From: Pseudomonas sp. B20(2017)
Lineage (GTDB): Bacteria; Pseudomonadota; Gammaproteobacteria; Pseudomonadales; Pseudomonadaceae
DNA: 64,000 nucleotides
Direction: 5' to 3'
Assembly: GCF_002113125.1 (NCBI RefSeq)
Contig: NZ_NEJP01000016.1
Coordinates: 62,001 to 126,000 of the forward strand
Shown here: piece after piece, positions 16,383 through 25,175 of the stretch
Numbering within the stretch: the first letter of the stretch is position 1
Layout: each line of letters opens with the position of its first letter
Made by a program: the position numbers and the translations under genes
Notes under the pieces: model-generated
Seen by the model: only the letters and a program-made list of their open reading frames with translations
Told to the model about the DNA's origin: nothing
Database searches by the model: none

Positions 16383-17108
16383 TTACACCGACGCGAGTAC
16401 CAGGTGCATATAGCGCGTCAGAATGCCGAGCATGTCCTCTTCGGCCAAAGGCTCGGCGTCGTTGAGCAGGCCCTGATATTCCATCCGTCCGATAATCGCC
16501 GTCAACACCTTGGCATCCTGCTGCGGCTCGCGCGAGCCCAATACCTGGAACAACTGGCAGGAGCCCTGCAACAGAATCTGCTGATGGGAGCGGACCAGTT
16601 CCGCCAGACGCGGGTTCAGCAGCGCTTCCTGACGGAACGCCTGCTCGGCCATCAAATGCTCGCGACGGTTGACCAGTTGCCGATGCACATAGTCAGCCAT
16701 CAACCGAGCGATATCGTCCGCCAGTTGCGAACGCGATTCCGGGCTGCCGTCACCACTGACCACCATTTCGCGCAGCAGGCCTTCGTTGTTGATCCACAGC
16801 TTGGCCATGTAGGCCGCGCTGCGTTCGACGTACTGGGCGAAGGTATCGGTGAGCAGGTCATCGATGTCCTTGAAGTAATACGTGGTGGCCGACAGCGGCA
16901 CACCGGCCTCGGCCGCCACCGCCCGGTGACGCACGGCCCGCACGCCGTCGCGCACGACAATGCGCATCGCCGCATCGAGAATGTCCTGTCGACGCTGTTC
17001 ACTGCCCTGCCGGCTGGCCTTGCGGCCCTGGTACTGAACACTTTCAGCGACCGCAGTGGCGATTCCCGCTGCACCCTCTTGAGCCATTGCACCGATCACG
17101 ACAGGCAT
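16383..17108 (-). CDS. TetR/AcrR family transcriptional regulator
   Basis: A TetR-type regulator of about 241 residues. After a basic N-terminal tail (QGRKASRQGSEQRR), the helix-turn-helix reads ILDAAMRIVVRDGVRAVRHR, then VAAEAGVPLSATTYYFKD. The C-terminal ligand domain includes AKLWINNEGLLREMV and ends HLVLASV. Start choice is uncertain: the ATG at 17108 (MPVVIGAMAQ) has an AGAGG just upstream, but the ATG at 17087 (MAQEGAAG) is also possible. It lies beyond the lysS terminator on the same strand, so it has its own promoter in the 17109-17170 gap. I recall a TetR gene at this position beside lysS in P. aeruginosa. Targets are unknown. Confidence 0.85.
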   Translation of the reverse strand: MPVVIGAMAQEGAAGIATAVAESVQYQGRKASRQGSEQRRQDILDAAMRIVVRDGVRAVRHRAVAAEAGVPLSATTYYFKDIDDLLTDTFAQYVERSAAYMAKLWINNEGLLREMVVSGDGSPESRSQLADDIARLMADYVHRQLVNRREHLMAEQAFRQEALLNPRLAELVRSHQQILLQGSCQLFQVLGSREPQQDAKVLTAIIGRMEYQGLLNDAEPLAEEDMLGILTRYMHLVLASV

Positions 17109-17170
17109 ACCTCTGTTGTTTTCTTCAAAAATTAACCATTTGATACGTTTGTACCAGACAGGCAATAAAA

Positions 17171-17191
17171 AGCCGCCCATTTCAGGCGGCT
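17171..17191 (-). terminator. Terminator after lysS, possibly bidirectional
   Basis: AGCCGCC at 17171-17177 pairs with GGCGGCT at 17185-17191. A-tracts and T-tracts flank both sides, so it can end minus-strand lysS transcripts and also works in the plus direction. Confidence 0.85.
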
Positions 17192-17206
17192 TTTTTATTG
17201 AAACAC

Positions 17207-18706
17207 TTACGCTTGCGGCCGCATGTGCGGGAACAGGATCACGTCGCGGATCGACGGGGAGTTGGTCAGCAGCATCACCAGACGGTCGATGCCGATACCT
17301 TCACCGGCCGTTGGCGGCATGCCGTACTCCAGCGCGCGAACGAAGTCGGCGTCGTAGTGCATGGCTTCGTCGTCGCCGGCGTCCTTGTCGGCCACCTGCG
17401 CCATGAAACGCTCGGCCTGGTCTTCCGCGTCGTTCAACTCGGAGTAGGCGTTGGCGATTTCACGGCCGCCGATGAACAGCTCGAAACGGTCGGTGACGTT
17501 CGGGTTGTCGTCGTTGCGACGGGCCAGCGGCGACACTTCGAACGGGTACTGGGTAATGAAGTGCGGCTGTTCCAGCTTGTGCTCGACCAGCTCTTCGAAA
17601 ATCATCACCTGCAGCTTGCCCAGACCTTCGAAGCCCAGCACCTTGGCGCCGGCCTTCTTGGCGATGGCGCGAGCCTTGTCGATGTCGTTCAGGTCATCGG
17701 CGGTCAGCTCAGGGTTGTACTTGAGGATCGAGTCGAACACCGACAGGCGCACGAACGGCTCGCCGAAGTGGAACACCTTGTCGCCGTACGGCACGTCGGT
17801 GCTGCCCAGAACCAGCTGCGCCAGTTCGCGGAACAGTTCTTCGGTCAGGTCCATGTTGTCTTCGTAGTCGGCGTAAGCCTGGTAGAACTCCAACATGGTG
17901 AATTCTGGGTTGTGACGAGTCGAAACGCCTTCGTTACGGAAGTTGCGGTTGATCTCGAACACTTTCTCGAAACCGCCAACCACCAGACGCTTGAGGTACA
18001 GCTCTGGCGCGATACGCAGGAACATTTCCATGTCCAGCGCGTTGTGGTGGGTTTCGAACGGCTTGGCCGCGGCGCCGCCAGGAATGGTCTGCAGCATCGG
18101 CGTTTCGACTTCGAGGAAGTCGCGCTTCATCAGGAAGCTGCGGATGTGCGCGATCACTTGCGAACGCACGCGGAAGGTCTGGCGCACGTCTTCGTTGACG
18201 ATCAGGTCAACGTAGCGCTGACGGTAGCGCTGTTCGGTGTCGGTCAGGCCGTGGTGCTTGTCCGGCAGCGGGCGCAGGGATTTGGTCAGCAGGCGCACGC
18301 TGGTCATCTCGACGTACAGGTCGCCCTTGCCGGAACGGGCCAGGGTGCCTTCGGCGGCGATGATGTCGCCCATGTCCCAGGTTTTCACCGCGGCCAGGGT
18401 TTCTTCGGACAGGGTTTTGCGGTTGACGTAGACCTGGATGCGACCGGTCATGTCCTGGATCACCATGAACGAGCCACGGTTGAGCATGATGCGACCTGCA
18501 ACCTTGACCGGGATCGCAGCCTCTGCCAGCTCTTCCTTGGTCTTGTCCGCGTACTGCTTTTGCAACGCATCGCAGTAGTTGTCGCGGCGGAAGTCGTTCG
18601 GGAAGGCATTGCCCTTGGCGCGCTCGGCAGCAAGCTTTTCCTTGCGCAGGGCGATCAGGGAGTTTTCTTCCTGTTGCAGGGCCTGGTCGAGTTGTTGGTC
18701 GCTCAT
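17207..18706 (-). CDS. lysS: Lysyl-tRNA synthetase (class II)
   Basis: Charges tRNA-Lys with lysine. The protein is 499 residues, the normal class II length. The N-terminal OB-fold anticodon-binding domain includes VKVAGRIMLNRGSFMVIQD near 70. Class II motif 2 appears as EINRNFRNEGVSTRHNPEFT near 260, and motif 3 as GIGIDRLVMLLTNSPSIRDV near 470, ending FPHMRPQA. It lies 115 bp downstream of prfB on the same strand, the conserved prfB-lysS pairing, with a short GC hairpin between. The ATG at 18706 begins MSDQQLDQALQQEENSL. Confidence 0.97.
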   Translation of the reverse strand: MSDQQLDQALQQEENSLIALRKEKLAAERAKGNAFPNDFRRDNYCDALQKQYADKTKEELAEAAIPVKVAGRIMLNRGSFMVIQDMTGRIQVYVNRKTLSEETLAAVKTWDMGDIIAAEGTLARSGKGDLYVEMTSVRLLTKSLRPLPDKHHGLTDTEQRYRQRYVDLIVNEDVRQTFRVRSQVIAHIRSFLMKRDFLEVETPMLQTIPGGAAAKPFETHHNALDMEMFLRIAPELYLKRLVVGGFEKVFEINRNFRNEGVSTRHNPEFTMLEFYQAYADYEDNMDLTEELFRELAQLVLGSTDVPYGDKVFHFGEPFVRLSVFDSILKYNPELTADDLNDIDKARAIAKKAGAKVLGFEGLGKLQVMIFEELVEHKLEQPHFITQYPFEVSPLARRNDDNPNVTDRFELFIGGREIANAYSELNDAEDQAERFMAQVADKDAGDDEAMHYDADFVRALEYGMPPTAGEGIGIDRLVMLLTNSPSIRDVILFPHMRPQA

Positions 18707-18736
18707 GTCTTTAAATATTCCATCACAGGTTCGTTG

Positions 18737-18784
18737 CCCCCGGGCCTTTCGGCCCGGGGATCGCCAGCAGGCTGGCTCCTACAG
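18737..18784. repeat. GC-rich hairpin plus single second-class REP arm
   Basis: In the prfB-lysS gap, CCCCGGGCC and GGCCCGGGG form a perfect short hairpin at about 18738-18759. It abuts ATCGCCAGCAGGCTGGCTCC at 18759-18778, a single arm of a different REP family also seen near 38104. On the minus strand it lies between the two coding regions and might attenuate read-through into lysS. Confidence 0.65.
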
Positions 18785-18821
18785 AGATCGAGTTGAATCA
18801 GCCGATCCTGTATTGCGTTTC

Positions 18822-19917
18822 TTACAGGCCCGATTTCAGGCTGGCTTCCAGGTATTCGTCGATGTCGCCGTCGAGCACCTTGTCGCAGTCACTGCGTTCG
18901 ATGTTGGTGCGCAGATCCTTGATCCGCGACGCATCGAGCACGTACGAACGGATCTGGTGACCCCAGCCGATGTCCGACTTGGTGTCTTCCAGCGCCTGGG
19001 ACGCCGCGTTGCGCTTCTGCATTTCCTGCTCGTACAACTTGGCCCGCAGCATTTTCATGGCGGTGTCCTTGTTGGCGTGCTGGGAACGTTCGTTCTGGCA
19101 GCTCACCACGGTGTTGGTCGGTACGTGGGTGATACGTACGGCCGAGTCGGTGGTGTTTACGTGCTGACCACCGGCACCGGAGGAACGATAGGTGTCGATC
19201 CGCAGGTCTGCCGGGTTGATTTCGATTTCCACCTTGTCATCGATCTCTGGCGAGACGAAAACCGCGGAAAACGAGGTGTGGCGACGGTTGCCGGAGTCGA
19301 ACGGGCTCTTGCGCACCAGACGGTGCACGCCGATCTCGGTACGCAGCCAGCCAAAGGCGTATTCGCCCTTGATGTGCACGGTCGCACCCTTGATCCCGGC
19401 GACTTCACCGGCCGACAGCTCCATGATGGTCGCGTCGAAACCGCGTTTGTCGGCCCAGCGCAGGTACATGCGCAGCAGGATGTTGGCCCAGTCCTGGGCC
19501 TCGGTGCCGCCGGAACCGGCCTGGATGTCCAGGTAGGCGTTGTTCGGGTCCATCTCGCCGCTGAACATGCGACGGAATTCCAGTTTGGCCAGGGACTCTT
19601 CGAGACCCTGGAGGACTTCGACGACGTCATTCACGGCGCCTTCGTCGTTCTCTTCAACGGCCATGTCGAGCAGCTCGCGGGAATCGGCCAGGCCGGTGGC
19701 CAGCTCGTCCAGGGTGTCGACGATCTGCGCCAGCGTCGAGCGCTCGCGGCCCAGTTCCTGGGCGTATTCAGGTTTGTTCCAGACTGCAGGATCTTCAAGC
19801 TCGCGATTGACTTCGATCAGACGCTCATGCTTTTGATCGTAGTCAAAGATACCCCCGAATAGATTCGGAGCGCTCGGACAGGTCCTTGATGGTGTTCAGG
19901 ATCGGGTTGATTTCCAT
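18822..19917 (-). CDS. prfB: Peptide chain release factor 2, with programmed +1 frameshift
   Basis: Recognises UGA and UAA stop codons and triggers peptide release. The gene starts at the ATG at 19917 (MEINPILNTIKDLSERSE) and reads 24 codons to an in-frame TGA at 19843-19845. A one-base forward slip on CTT (19846-19848) continues as DYDQKHERLIEV to the stop at 18822, giving 364 residues. The slip site GGGGGTATCTTTGAC has the usual internal Shine-Dalgarno-like G-run three bases before CTT, so RF2 regulates its own synthesis. The peptide-release motif GAGGQHVNTTDSAVR and the stop-codon-reading SPF (RKSPFDSGNRR) are both present. An ORF caller sees only the part from 19664. Confidence 0.96.
19842..19857 (-). 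promoter_or_regulatory. prfB: RF2 programmed frameshift site
   Basis: On the minus strand the sequence is GGGGG, TAT, CTT, TGA, C (19856 down to 19842). The G-run mimics a Shine-Dalgarno sequence, CTT is the slippery codon and TGA-C is a poor termination context. This matches the canonical RF2 autoregulatory site except that the first base of AGGGGG is C. Confidence 0.95.
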
Positions 19918-20040
19918 GACGGGCAGCACTCGTTGGCGAACTTTTGAAAGCCGGCGAGTATAACGTAATCACGCTGTCACGGCAGCCCGTCTGGCGGCTG
20001 TTAAGGCGATTCACTTGACATGGCCTGACACAGATCCCCT

Positions 20041-20129
20041 GTGGGAGCGGGCTTGCTCGCGAAGGCGGAGTATCAGTCGACATCATTGCTGAATGACCCA
20101 CCGCATTCGCGAGCAAGCCCGCTCCCACA
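20041..20129. repeat. REPIN (GGGCTTGC variant)
   Basis: Inverted arms GTGGGAGCGGGCTTGCTCGC (from 20041) and GCGAGCAAGCCCGCTCCCAC (ending near 20129) lie between wspR and prfB. The central bases of each arm differ from the main class (GGGCTTGC rather than GAGCTTGC), and the two arms co-vary. The rest of the 19918-20143 gap shows no gene. Confidence 0.9.
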
Positions 20130-20143
20130 AGGGTATCGCGTAC

Positions 20144-21145
20144 CTATTCGATGCCGACCTGATTGCGCCCGTTGTTCTTGGCAAGGTACAGGCCGCGATC
20201 CGCCGCCGAGATCAGCAACCGGCAGTCGCTGCCCGACTCCGGCACCATGGTCGCCAGGCCGATGCTGATGGTCAGGCTTGAGCCTTCGGCCGGGGCATTG
20301 TGCGGAATCTTCAGCGCCGCGACCGTCTGGCGCAGCTTTTCCGCCACCAGTCGCGCCCCGCCCGGCGAGGTGTTGGGCAGCACCAGCGCAAATTCTTCGC
20401 CGCCATAACGCGCCGGCAGATCGGACGGCCGGGCACTGGCCTCGCGAATCGCCGTGGCGACCTTGCGCAGCGCTTCGTCGCCCTCGACATGGCCGAAGGT
20501 GTCGTTGTAGGACTTGAAGTAATCGACGTCGATCATCAGCAGCGACAACTGGCTCTGGTCGCGCAGCGAACGGCGCCATTCCAGTTCCAGGTATTCGTCG
20601 AAGTGCCGGCGGTTGGACAGCCCGGTCAGGCCGTCGGAGTTCATCAGGCGTTGCAAGACGAGGTTGGTGTCGAGCAATTGCTGCTGGCTGACCCGCAGCG
20701 CGCGGTAGGCCGCGTCCCGTTGCAGCAGGGTCATGTAGGAGCGCGAGTGATAGCGGATGCGCGCCACCAGCTCGATGTTGTCCGGCAGTTTCACCAGATA
20801 ATCGTTGGCCCCGGCGGAGAACGCCGCGCTCTTGATCAGCGGGTCTTCCTTGGTCGACAGGACGATGATCGGAATGTCCTTGGTCGCCGGGTGATTGCGG
20901 TATTCGCGCACCAGGCTCAGGCCGTCGAGGCCAGGCATCACCAGATCCTGCAGAATCACCGTCGGCTTGATCCGTACCGCATGGGCCACCGCCTGATGCG
21001 GGTCGGAACAGAAGTGGAAGTCGATGTTCTCTTCGTTCGACAGCCCACGGCGCACGGCTTCGCCGATCATCGCCTGATCGTCCACCAACAACACCATGGC
21101 GGCGTTCTCGTCGGTTTTGATGTCATCGATCTGTAAGTCATTCAT
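20144..21145 (-). CDS. wspR: Diguanylate cyclase response regulator WspR
   Basis: Output of the Wsp pathway: when phosphorylated it makes cyclic di-GMP from two GTP, which promotes exopolysaccharide and biofilm. It has 333 residues. The receiver domain has VDDQ at 21-24 and the phospho-acceptor Asp 67 in LQDLVMPGLDG. A helical linker (SQQQLLDTNLVLQRL) joins it to the GGDEF domain. The active site is GGEEF at 248-252, and RPSD at 239-242 is an intact inhibitory I-site for product feedback. It ends the wsp operon, 48 bp after wspF, so it may be less tightly coupled than the overlapping upstream genes. Mutations in this pathway give wrinkly-spreader colonies in P. fluorescens. Confidence 0.96.
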   Translation of the reverse strand: MNDLQIDDIKTDENAAMVLLVDDQAMIGEAVRRGLSNEENIDFHFCSDPHQAVAHAVRIKPTVILQDLVMPGLDGLSLVREYRNHPATKDIPIIVLSTKEDPLIKSAAFSAGANDYLVKLPDNIELVARIRYHSRSYMTLLQRDAAYRALRVSQQQLLDTNLVLQRLMNSDGLTGLSNRRHFDEYLELEWRRSLRDQSQLSLLMIDVDYFKSYNDTFGHVEGDEALRKVATAIREASARPSDLPARYGGEEFALVLPNTSPGGARLVAEKLRQTVAALKIPHNAPAEGSSLTISIGLATMVPESGSDCRLLISAADRGLYLAKNNGRNQVGIE

Positions 21146-21193
21146 GGGCGGTCACCTGAGTGCTGCGGGGGCCAGGATTGCGGAGGTACGTGT

Positions 21194-22204
21194 TCATTTG
21201 GGGAAAATCTCCAGCAATCGTGGCGCTATCTTTTCCAGTGGACGGATTTCTACGGCCGCGTCGATGGCTGCGGCAGCCTTGGGCATGCCGTACACCGCAC
21301 TACTTTGCTGATCCTGCGCGATGGTCAGATAACCCTGTTGGCGCATGAGCTTAAGCCCTTGCGCCCCGTCGCGTCCCATCCCCGTCAATAAAACCCCTAC
21401 TGCGTCACCGTTCCAGTAGTTGGCGACGCTTTCGAAAAACACGTCGATCGAGGGGCGATAGATCTCGTTGACCGGCTCGGCGGTGTAGGCCAGCGTGCCG
21501 TTCTTGAGCAAACGAATATGGTGGTTGGTGCCGGCCAGCAGCACCGCGCCGGCCTGCGGCGGTTCGCCTTCCCGGGCCAGACGCACGTCCAGGCCGCTGG
21601 CGCTGGCCAGCCATTCGGCCATGCCGGCGGCGAACACCTGATCGACATGCTGCACCAGCACGATGGCCGCCGAAAAGTGGCGCGGCAGGCCTTTGAGCAA
21701 TACTTCCAGCGCTGCCGGGCCACCCGCCGACGAGCCGATCGCCACCAATCGCTGGCGTGAGGCGGTACTGCGCGGTGTCGCAGGAGCCGGACGCGAGCGG
21801 GCGGTTTTCTCGCCGATCAGCCAGCCAATGTTGAGGATCTTGCGCAGCAGCGGCGCCGCCGCTTCCTGAGGATTGCCACCGCCGATGGCCGGGGTGTCGA
21901 CCACGTCCAGCGCGCCGTGGCCCATGGCTTCAAACACCCGGTGCACGTTCTGCTGGCGGTCCACGGTGACGATAACGATCGCGCATGGGCTCTCGGCCAT
22001 GATCCGCCGGGTGGCCTCGACGCCATCCATTACTGGCATGATCAGATCCATCAGGATCAGGTCCGGGGTGCTTTCCGCACACAGGCGCACGGCTTCGGCG
22101 CCATTGTTGGCGACCCACACCACCTGATGCGCCGGCTCGAAGGCCAGCGCCCGGCGCAGAGCCTCCACTGCCAGCGGCATGTCGTTGACGATTGCGATCT
22201 TCAT
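21194..22204 (-). CDS. wspF: Chemotaxis-type methylesterase WspF
   Basis: CheB-like methylesterase that removes methyl groups from the receptor WspA and so damps signalling; loss-of-function raises cyclic di-GMP. It has 336 residues. The receiver domain begins MKIAIVNDMPLAVEAL with phospho-acceptor Asp 53 in LMDLIMPVMDG. The esterase domain carries the nucleophile in VAIGSSAGGPAALE, the His in VLVQHVDQVF and the Asp in LLTGMGRDGAQGL, so all three catalytic residues are intact. Its start overlaps the wspE stop by four bases (ATGA). Confidence 0.96.
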   Translation of the reverse strand: MKIAIVNDMPLAVEALRRALAFEPAHQVVWVANNGAEAVRLCAESTPDLILMDLIMPVMDGVEATRRIMAESPCAIVIVTVDRQQNVHRVFEAMGHGALDVVDTPAIGGGNPQEAAAPLLRKILNIGWLIGEKTARSRPAPATPRSTASRQRLVAIGSSAGGPAALEVLLKGLPRHFSAAIVLVQHVDQVFAAGMAEWLASASGLDVRLAREGEPPQAGAVLLAGTNHHIRLLKNGTLAYTAEPVNEIYRPSIDVFFESVANYWNGDAVGVLLTGMGRDGAQGLKLMRQQGYLTIAQDQQSSAVYGMPKAAAAIDAAVEIRPLEKIAPRLLEIFPK

Positions 22205-24495
22205 GCCCGCGCTCCTCCGATGAGCTCAACCACCGCGTCGAGCAGGGCGTCGTCATGAAAACTGGCCTTGGCTAGATAATAGTCGGCGCCGGCGTCCAGT
22301 CCACGGCGGCGGTCCTCCTCACGATCCTTGTAGGACACCACCATCACCGGCAGCGATTGCAGACGGTTGTCACGACGCAGCAGCGAAACCAGCTCGATGC
22401 CGTCCATGCGCGGCATGTCGATGTCGGTGATCAGCAGGTCGAAGTCCTCGGAGCGCAAGGCGTTCCAGCCGTCCATTCCGTCCACCGCAACGGCCACGTC
22501 GTAGCCGCGATTGAGCAGCAGCTTGCGTTGCAGTTCGCGCACGGTCAGCGAGTCGTCGACCACCAGGATCCGCTTGCGCGCCGCTTCAGCGGCCTGATTG
22601 CCGTGACGCGCGATGCGCTCCAGACGCCCGGTGTTGAGCAGCTTGTCCACGGAACGCAGCATGTCTTCGACGTCGACAATCAGCACCACCGAGCCATCGT
22701 CGAGCAAGGCCCCGGCGGAAATGTCCTGCACCTTGCCCAGCCGCTCGTCCAGCGGCAGCACCACCAGCGTGCGCTCGCCAATGAAACGCTCGACCGCCAC
22801 GCCGTAGATTGCATCGCGCTCGCGGATCACCACGACTTTCAAGGTATCGCCGCTGTTCTGGCTGGCGGGACGTTGCAATAACTGACTGGCCGCAACCAGC
22901 CCGACATGTCGACCTTCGTGCCAGAAATGCTGGCGGCCTTCGACCTGCACGATGTCCTCCGGCGCCAGATCGCACATGCGCTCGATGTGCGCCAGCGGGA
23001 AGGCGTAGGCCTCGTCGCCGACTTCCACCACCAGGCTGCGCACCACCGACAGGGTCAGCGGTACTTCCAGATGGAAGCGACTGCCCTCGCCCGCCGTCTG
23101 CTCCAGCACCACCGCGCCGCGTAACTGGCGGACCATGTGCTGAACGGCATCAAGGCCGACGCCACGACCGGACACTTCGGTAACCTTGTCGCGCAGGCTG
23201 AAACCCGGCAGAAACAGGAAGGTCAGCAGTTCTTCTTCGCTCAACTGGGCGGCGGTTTCGGCCGGCGACAACTGACGTTCGACGATGCTGCGGCGGACCT
23301 TTTCCAGATCCACACCGTTGCCGTCGTCGCTCAACTCCAGCACCAACAGACCGGCCTGATGCGAGGCCCGCAGGCGGATCAGGCCTTCTTCGGGCTTGCC
23401 TTTGAGCAGGCGCTCCTGCGGAGTTTCAATGCCGTGATCGACCGCGTTGCGCAGCAGGTGCGTCAGCGGAGCTTCGAGTTTTTCCAGCACATCGCGGTCG
23501 ACCTGAGTCTTCTCGCCCTCGATTTCCAGCCGCACCTGTTTGCCGAGGCTGCGACCGAGGTCGCGCACCATCCGCACCTGCCCCGATAACACATCGGCAA
23601 ACGGCCGCATGCGGCAGGCCAGAGCGGTGTCGTAGAGCACTTGTGCGCGCTGACTCGCTTGCCAGGCAAACTCGTCAAGTTCGGCATTTTTCTCTGCCAG
23701 CAGTTGCTGGGATTCGGCGAGCAAACGGCGCGCGTCTTCCAGCGCCTCTTGAGCCTCAAGGCTCAGGGCGTGTTCCTTGAGATGAACGTTAAGACTTTCC
23801 AGCGCCCGCAGGCCGTTGTTCTGCATGCGCTTGAGGCGCTGCATCGTGGCCAGGTGCGGCTTGAGGCGCAGGGTTTCCACCAGGGACTTGCTCGACAGAT
23901 CGAGCAGGCTGTTCAGGCGTTCGGCGGTGACCCGCAGCACCCGCTCGCCGCCCTCAGTGGTGCGTTTGCTCTTGCGCGGCGCAGGCTCCGGCTCGGCAAC
24001 CTCGACCGGGATTTCAACCGGCGCCGGCTCAGCCAGCGGCGGTGGTTGAAGCTGCAACTCGGCCATCGGCGGCGCACTCGGAGCGGCGGGCACCACGGCC
24101 GGCGCCGTCGGATCGAGCAACCCGCCCATCAACGCCACGTAAGCCTCGATGTCCGCCGGTTGCGGGCCGTTGGCCGGTGTAGCAATGCGCATCAGCAAGT
24201 CGGTGCCCTGCAACAGCGCGTCGATATGCTCGGGGCGCAGGAACAACCGCCCTTCCTGGGCGCTGACCAGACAATCTTCCATCACGTGGGCGACGCTGAC
24301 GCCGCTGTCGATGCCGACGATCCGCGCCGCGCCTTTCAGCGAGTGCGCCGCACGCATGCACGACTCGAGCTGATCGGCCTGGGTCGGGTTGCGCTCCAGC
24401 GCCAGCAGCCCGGCGCTGAGCACCTGGGTCTGAGCTTCGGCTTCGAGGCTGAACAGCTCGAGCAAGGAGGCGTCGCGCATTTGCTCGGGGGTCAT
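22201..24495 (-). CDS. wspE: Hybrid chemotaxis histidine kinase WspE
   Basis: CheA-like kinase that autophosphorylates and passes phosphate to WspR and WspF. It has 764 residues. An N-terminal Hpt domain has the phospho-acceptor His 51 in AAHSLKGAARIVG. An Ala/Pro-rich linker follows (residues 130-175). The dimerisation and ATPase domains include LLRNAVDHGIETPQER and a G-rich VSGRGVGLDAV. A CheW-like domain and a C-terminal receiver (RILVVDDSLTVREL, with Asp in LLITDIDMPRMDG) complete the usual WspE order. It overlaps wspD and wspF by four bases each, indicating tight co-translation. Confidence 0.96.
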   Translation of the reverse strand: MTPEQMRDASLLELFSLEAEAQTQVLSAGLLALERNPTQADQLESCMRAAHSLKGAARIVGIDSGVSVAHVMEDCLVSAQEGRLFLRPEHIDALLQGTDLLMRIATPANGPQPADIEAYVALMGGLLDPTAPAVVPAAPSAPPMAELQLQPPPLAEPAPVEIPVEVAEPEPAPRKSKRTTEGGERVLRVTAERLNSLLDLSSKSLVETLRLKPHLATMQRLKRMQNNGLRALESLNVHLKEHALSLEAQEALEDARRLLAESQQLLAEKNAELDEFAWQASQRAQVLYDTALACRMRPFADVLSGQVRMVRDLGRSLGKQVRLEIEGEKTQVDRDVLEKLEAPLTHLLRNAVDHGIETPQERLLKGKPEEGLIRLRASHQAGLLVLELSDDGNGVDLEKVRRSIVERQLSPAETAAQLSEEELLTFLFLPGFSLRDKVTEVSGRGVGLDAVQHMVRQLRGAVVLEQTAGEGSRFHLEVPLTLSVVRSLVVEVGDEAYAFPLAHIERMCDLAPEDIVQVEGRQHFWHEGRHVGLVAASQLLQRPASQNSGDTLKVVVIRERDAIYGVAVERFIGERTLVVLPLDERLGKVQDISAGALLDDGSVVLIVDVEDMLRSVDKLLNTGRLERIARHGNQAAEAARKRILVVDDSLTVRELQRKLLLNRGYDVAVAVDGMDGWNALRSEDFDLLITDIDMPRMDGIELVSLLRRDNRLQSLPVMVVSYKDREEDRRRGLDAGADYYLAKASFHDDALLDAVVELIGGARA

Positions 24496-25175
24496 GTGAG
24501 GCTCCGGGACACGGCGGACAACAGCTGTTCTTCATCCAGCCAACGCAGGCTGCGACCTTTGAAAGGCAGCACGCCTCGGGTGTATTTGGCGCTGGCTTGC
24601 GCACCCGAACGTGAGGCAGCATCGAGGATGCGCTCGTCGATGGCGTGAATCCCGTCGACTTCGTCCACCGGCACCACCACCGGCCCGCCCTGGGCCGAGA
24701 TGATCAGCATGCGCGGCATGATTCGCGCGCCGGTCGCCGGGGCCGCGTTGCTGTCGAGGTCGAGCAGTTCGACCAGCGACAGGCACGCCACCAACGCACC
24801 GCGCACGTTCGCCACGCCGAGCAAGGCCCGGGAGCGCTGGTGCGGCAGCGAGTGAATCGCCTGCAACGGTGCGACCTCCACCAGACTGCGGGTGGCCAGT
24901 CCGAGCCATTCTTCGCCGAGGCGGAACATCAGCAGCGAACGGGTCTTCAGCTCGGTTTCGACCTGGGTCGCCACCGGATCGCGCTCGTCCTGCTGCAACG
25001 CATAGCGGTCGAGCAGGCGCGTGGCGGCGGCGGAATACACCGAGCAATTGCGGCAATGGATGTGCTCGTCCAGCAGCGGACAGGACTTGTCGCCGTGGAT
25101 GCCGATGCGGTTCCAGCAATCGTCGATGGCCCGGGCGTCTTCGTGGGTGACGTTCAAGGTGTCGGACGGGATCAT
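24492..25175 (-). CDS. wspD: CheW-like coupling protein WspD
   Basis: Scaffold protein linking the receptor WspA to the kinase WspE; 227 residues. The CheW domain occupies about residues 75-215: LLMFRLGEEWLGLATRSLVEV, RSRALLGVANVRGALVACLSL and EVDGIHAIDERILDAASR. The N-terminal 60 residues are extra compared with plain CheW and contain CPLLDEHIHCRNCSVY, a Cys/His cluster that could bind a metal. It overlaps wspC and wspE by four bases. P. aeruginosa has two CheW proteins in this system, WspB and WspD, which differ in their cluster formation. Confidence 0.95.
   Translation of the reverse strand: MIPSDTLNVTHEDARAIDDCWNRIGIHGDKSCPLLDEHIHCRNCSVYSAAATRLLDRYALQQDERDPVATQVETELKTRSLLMFRLGEEWLGLATRSLVEVAPLQAIHSLPHQRSRALLGVANVRGALVACLSLVELLDLDSNAAPATGARIMPRMLIISAQGGPVVVPVDEVDGIHAIDERILDAASRSGAQASAKYTRGVLPFKGRSLRWLDEEQLLSAVSRSLT

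Noticed and set aside
18822..19664. prfB as a gene starting at 19664
   Set aside because: The upstream sequence encodes the normal RF2 N-terminus through a standard frameshift site, so the shorter start is an artefact.
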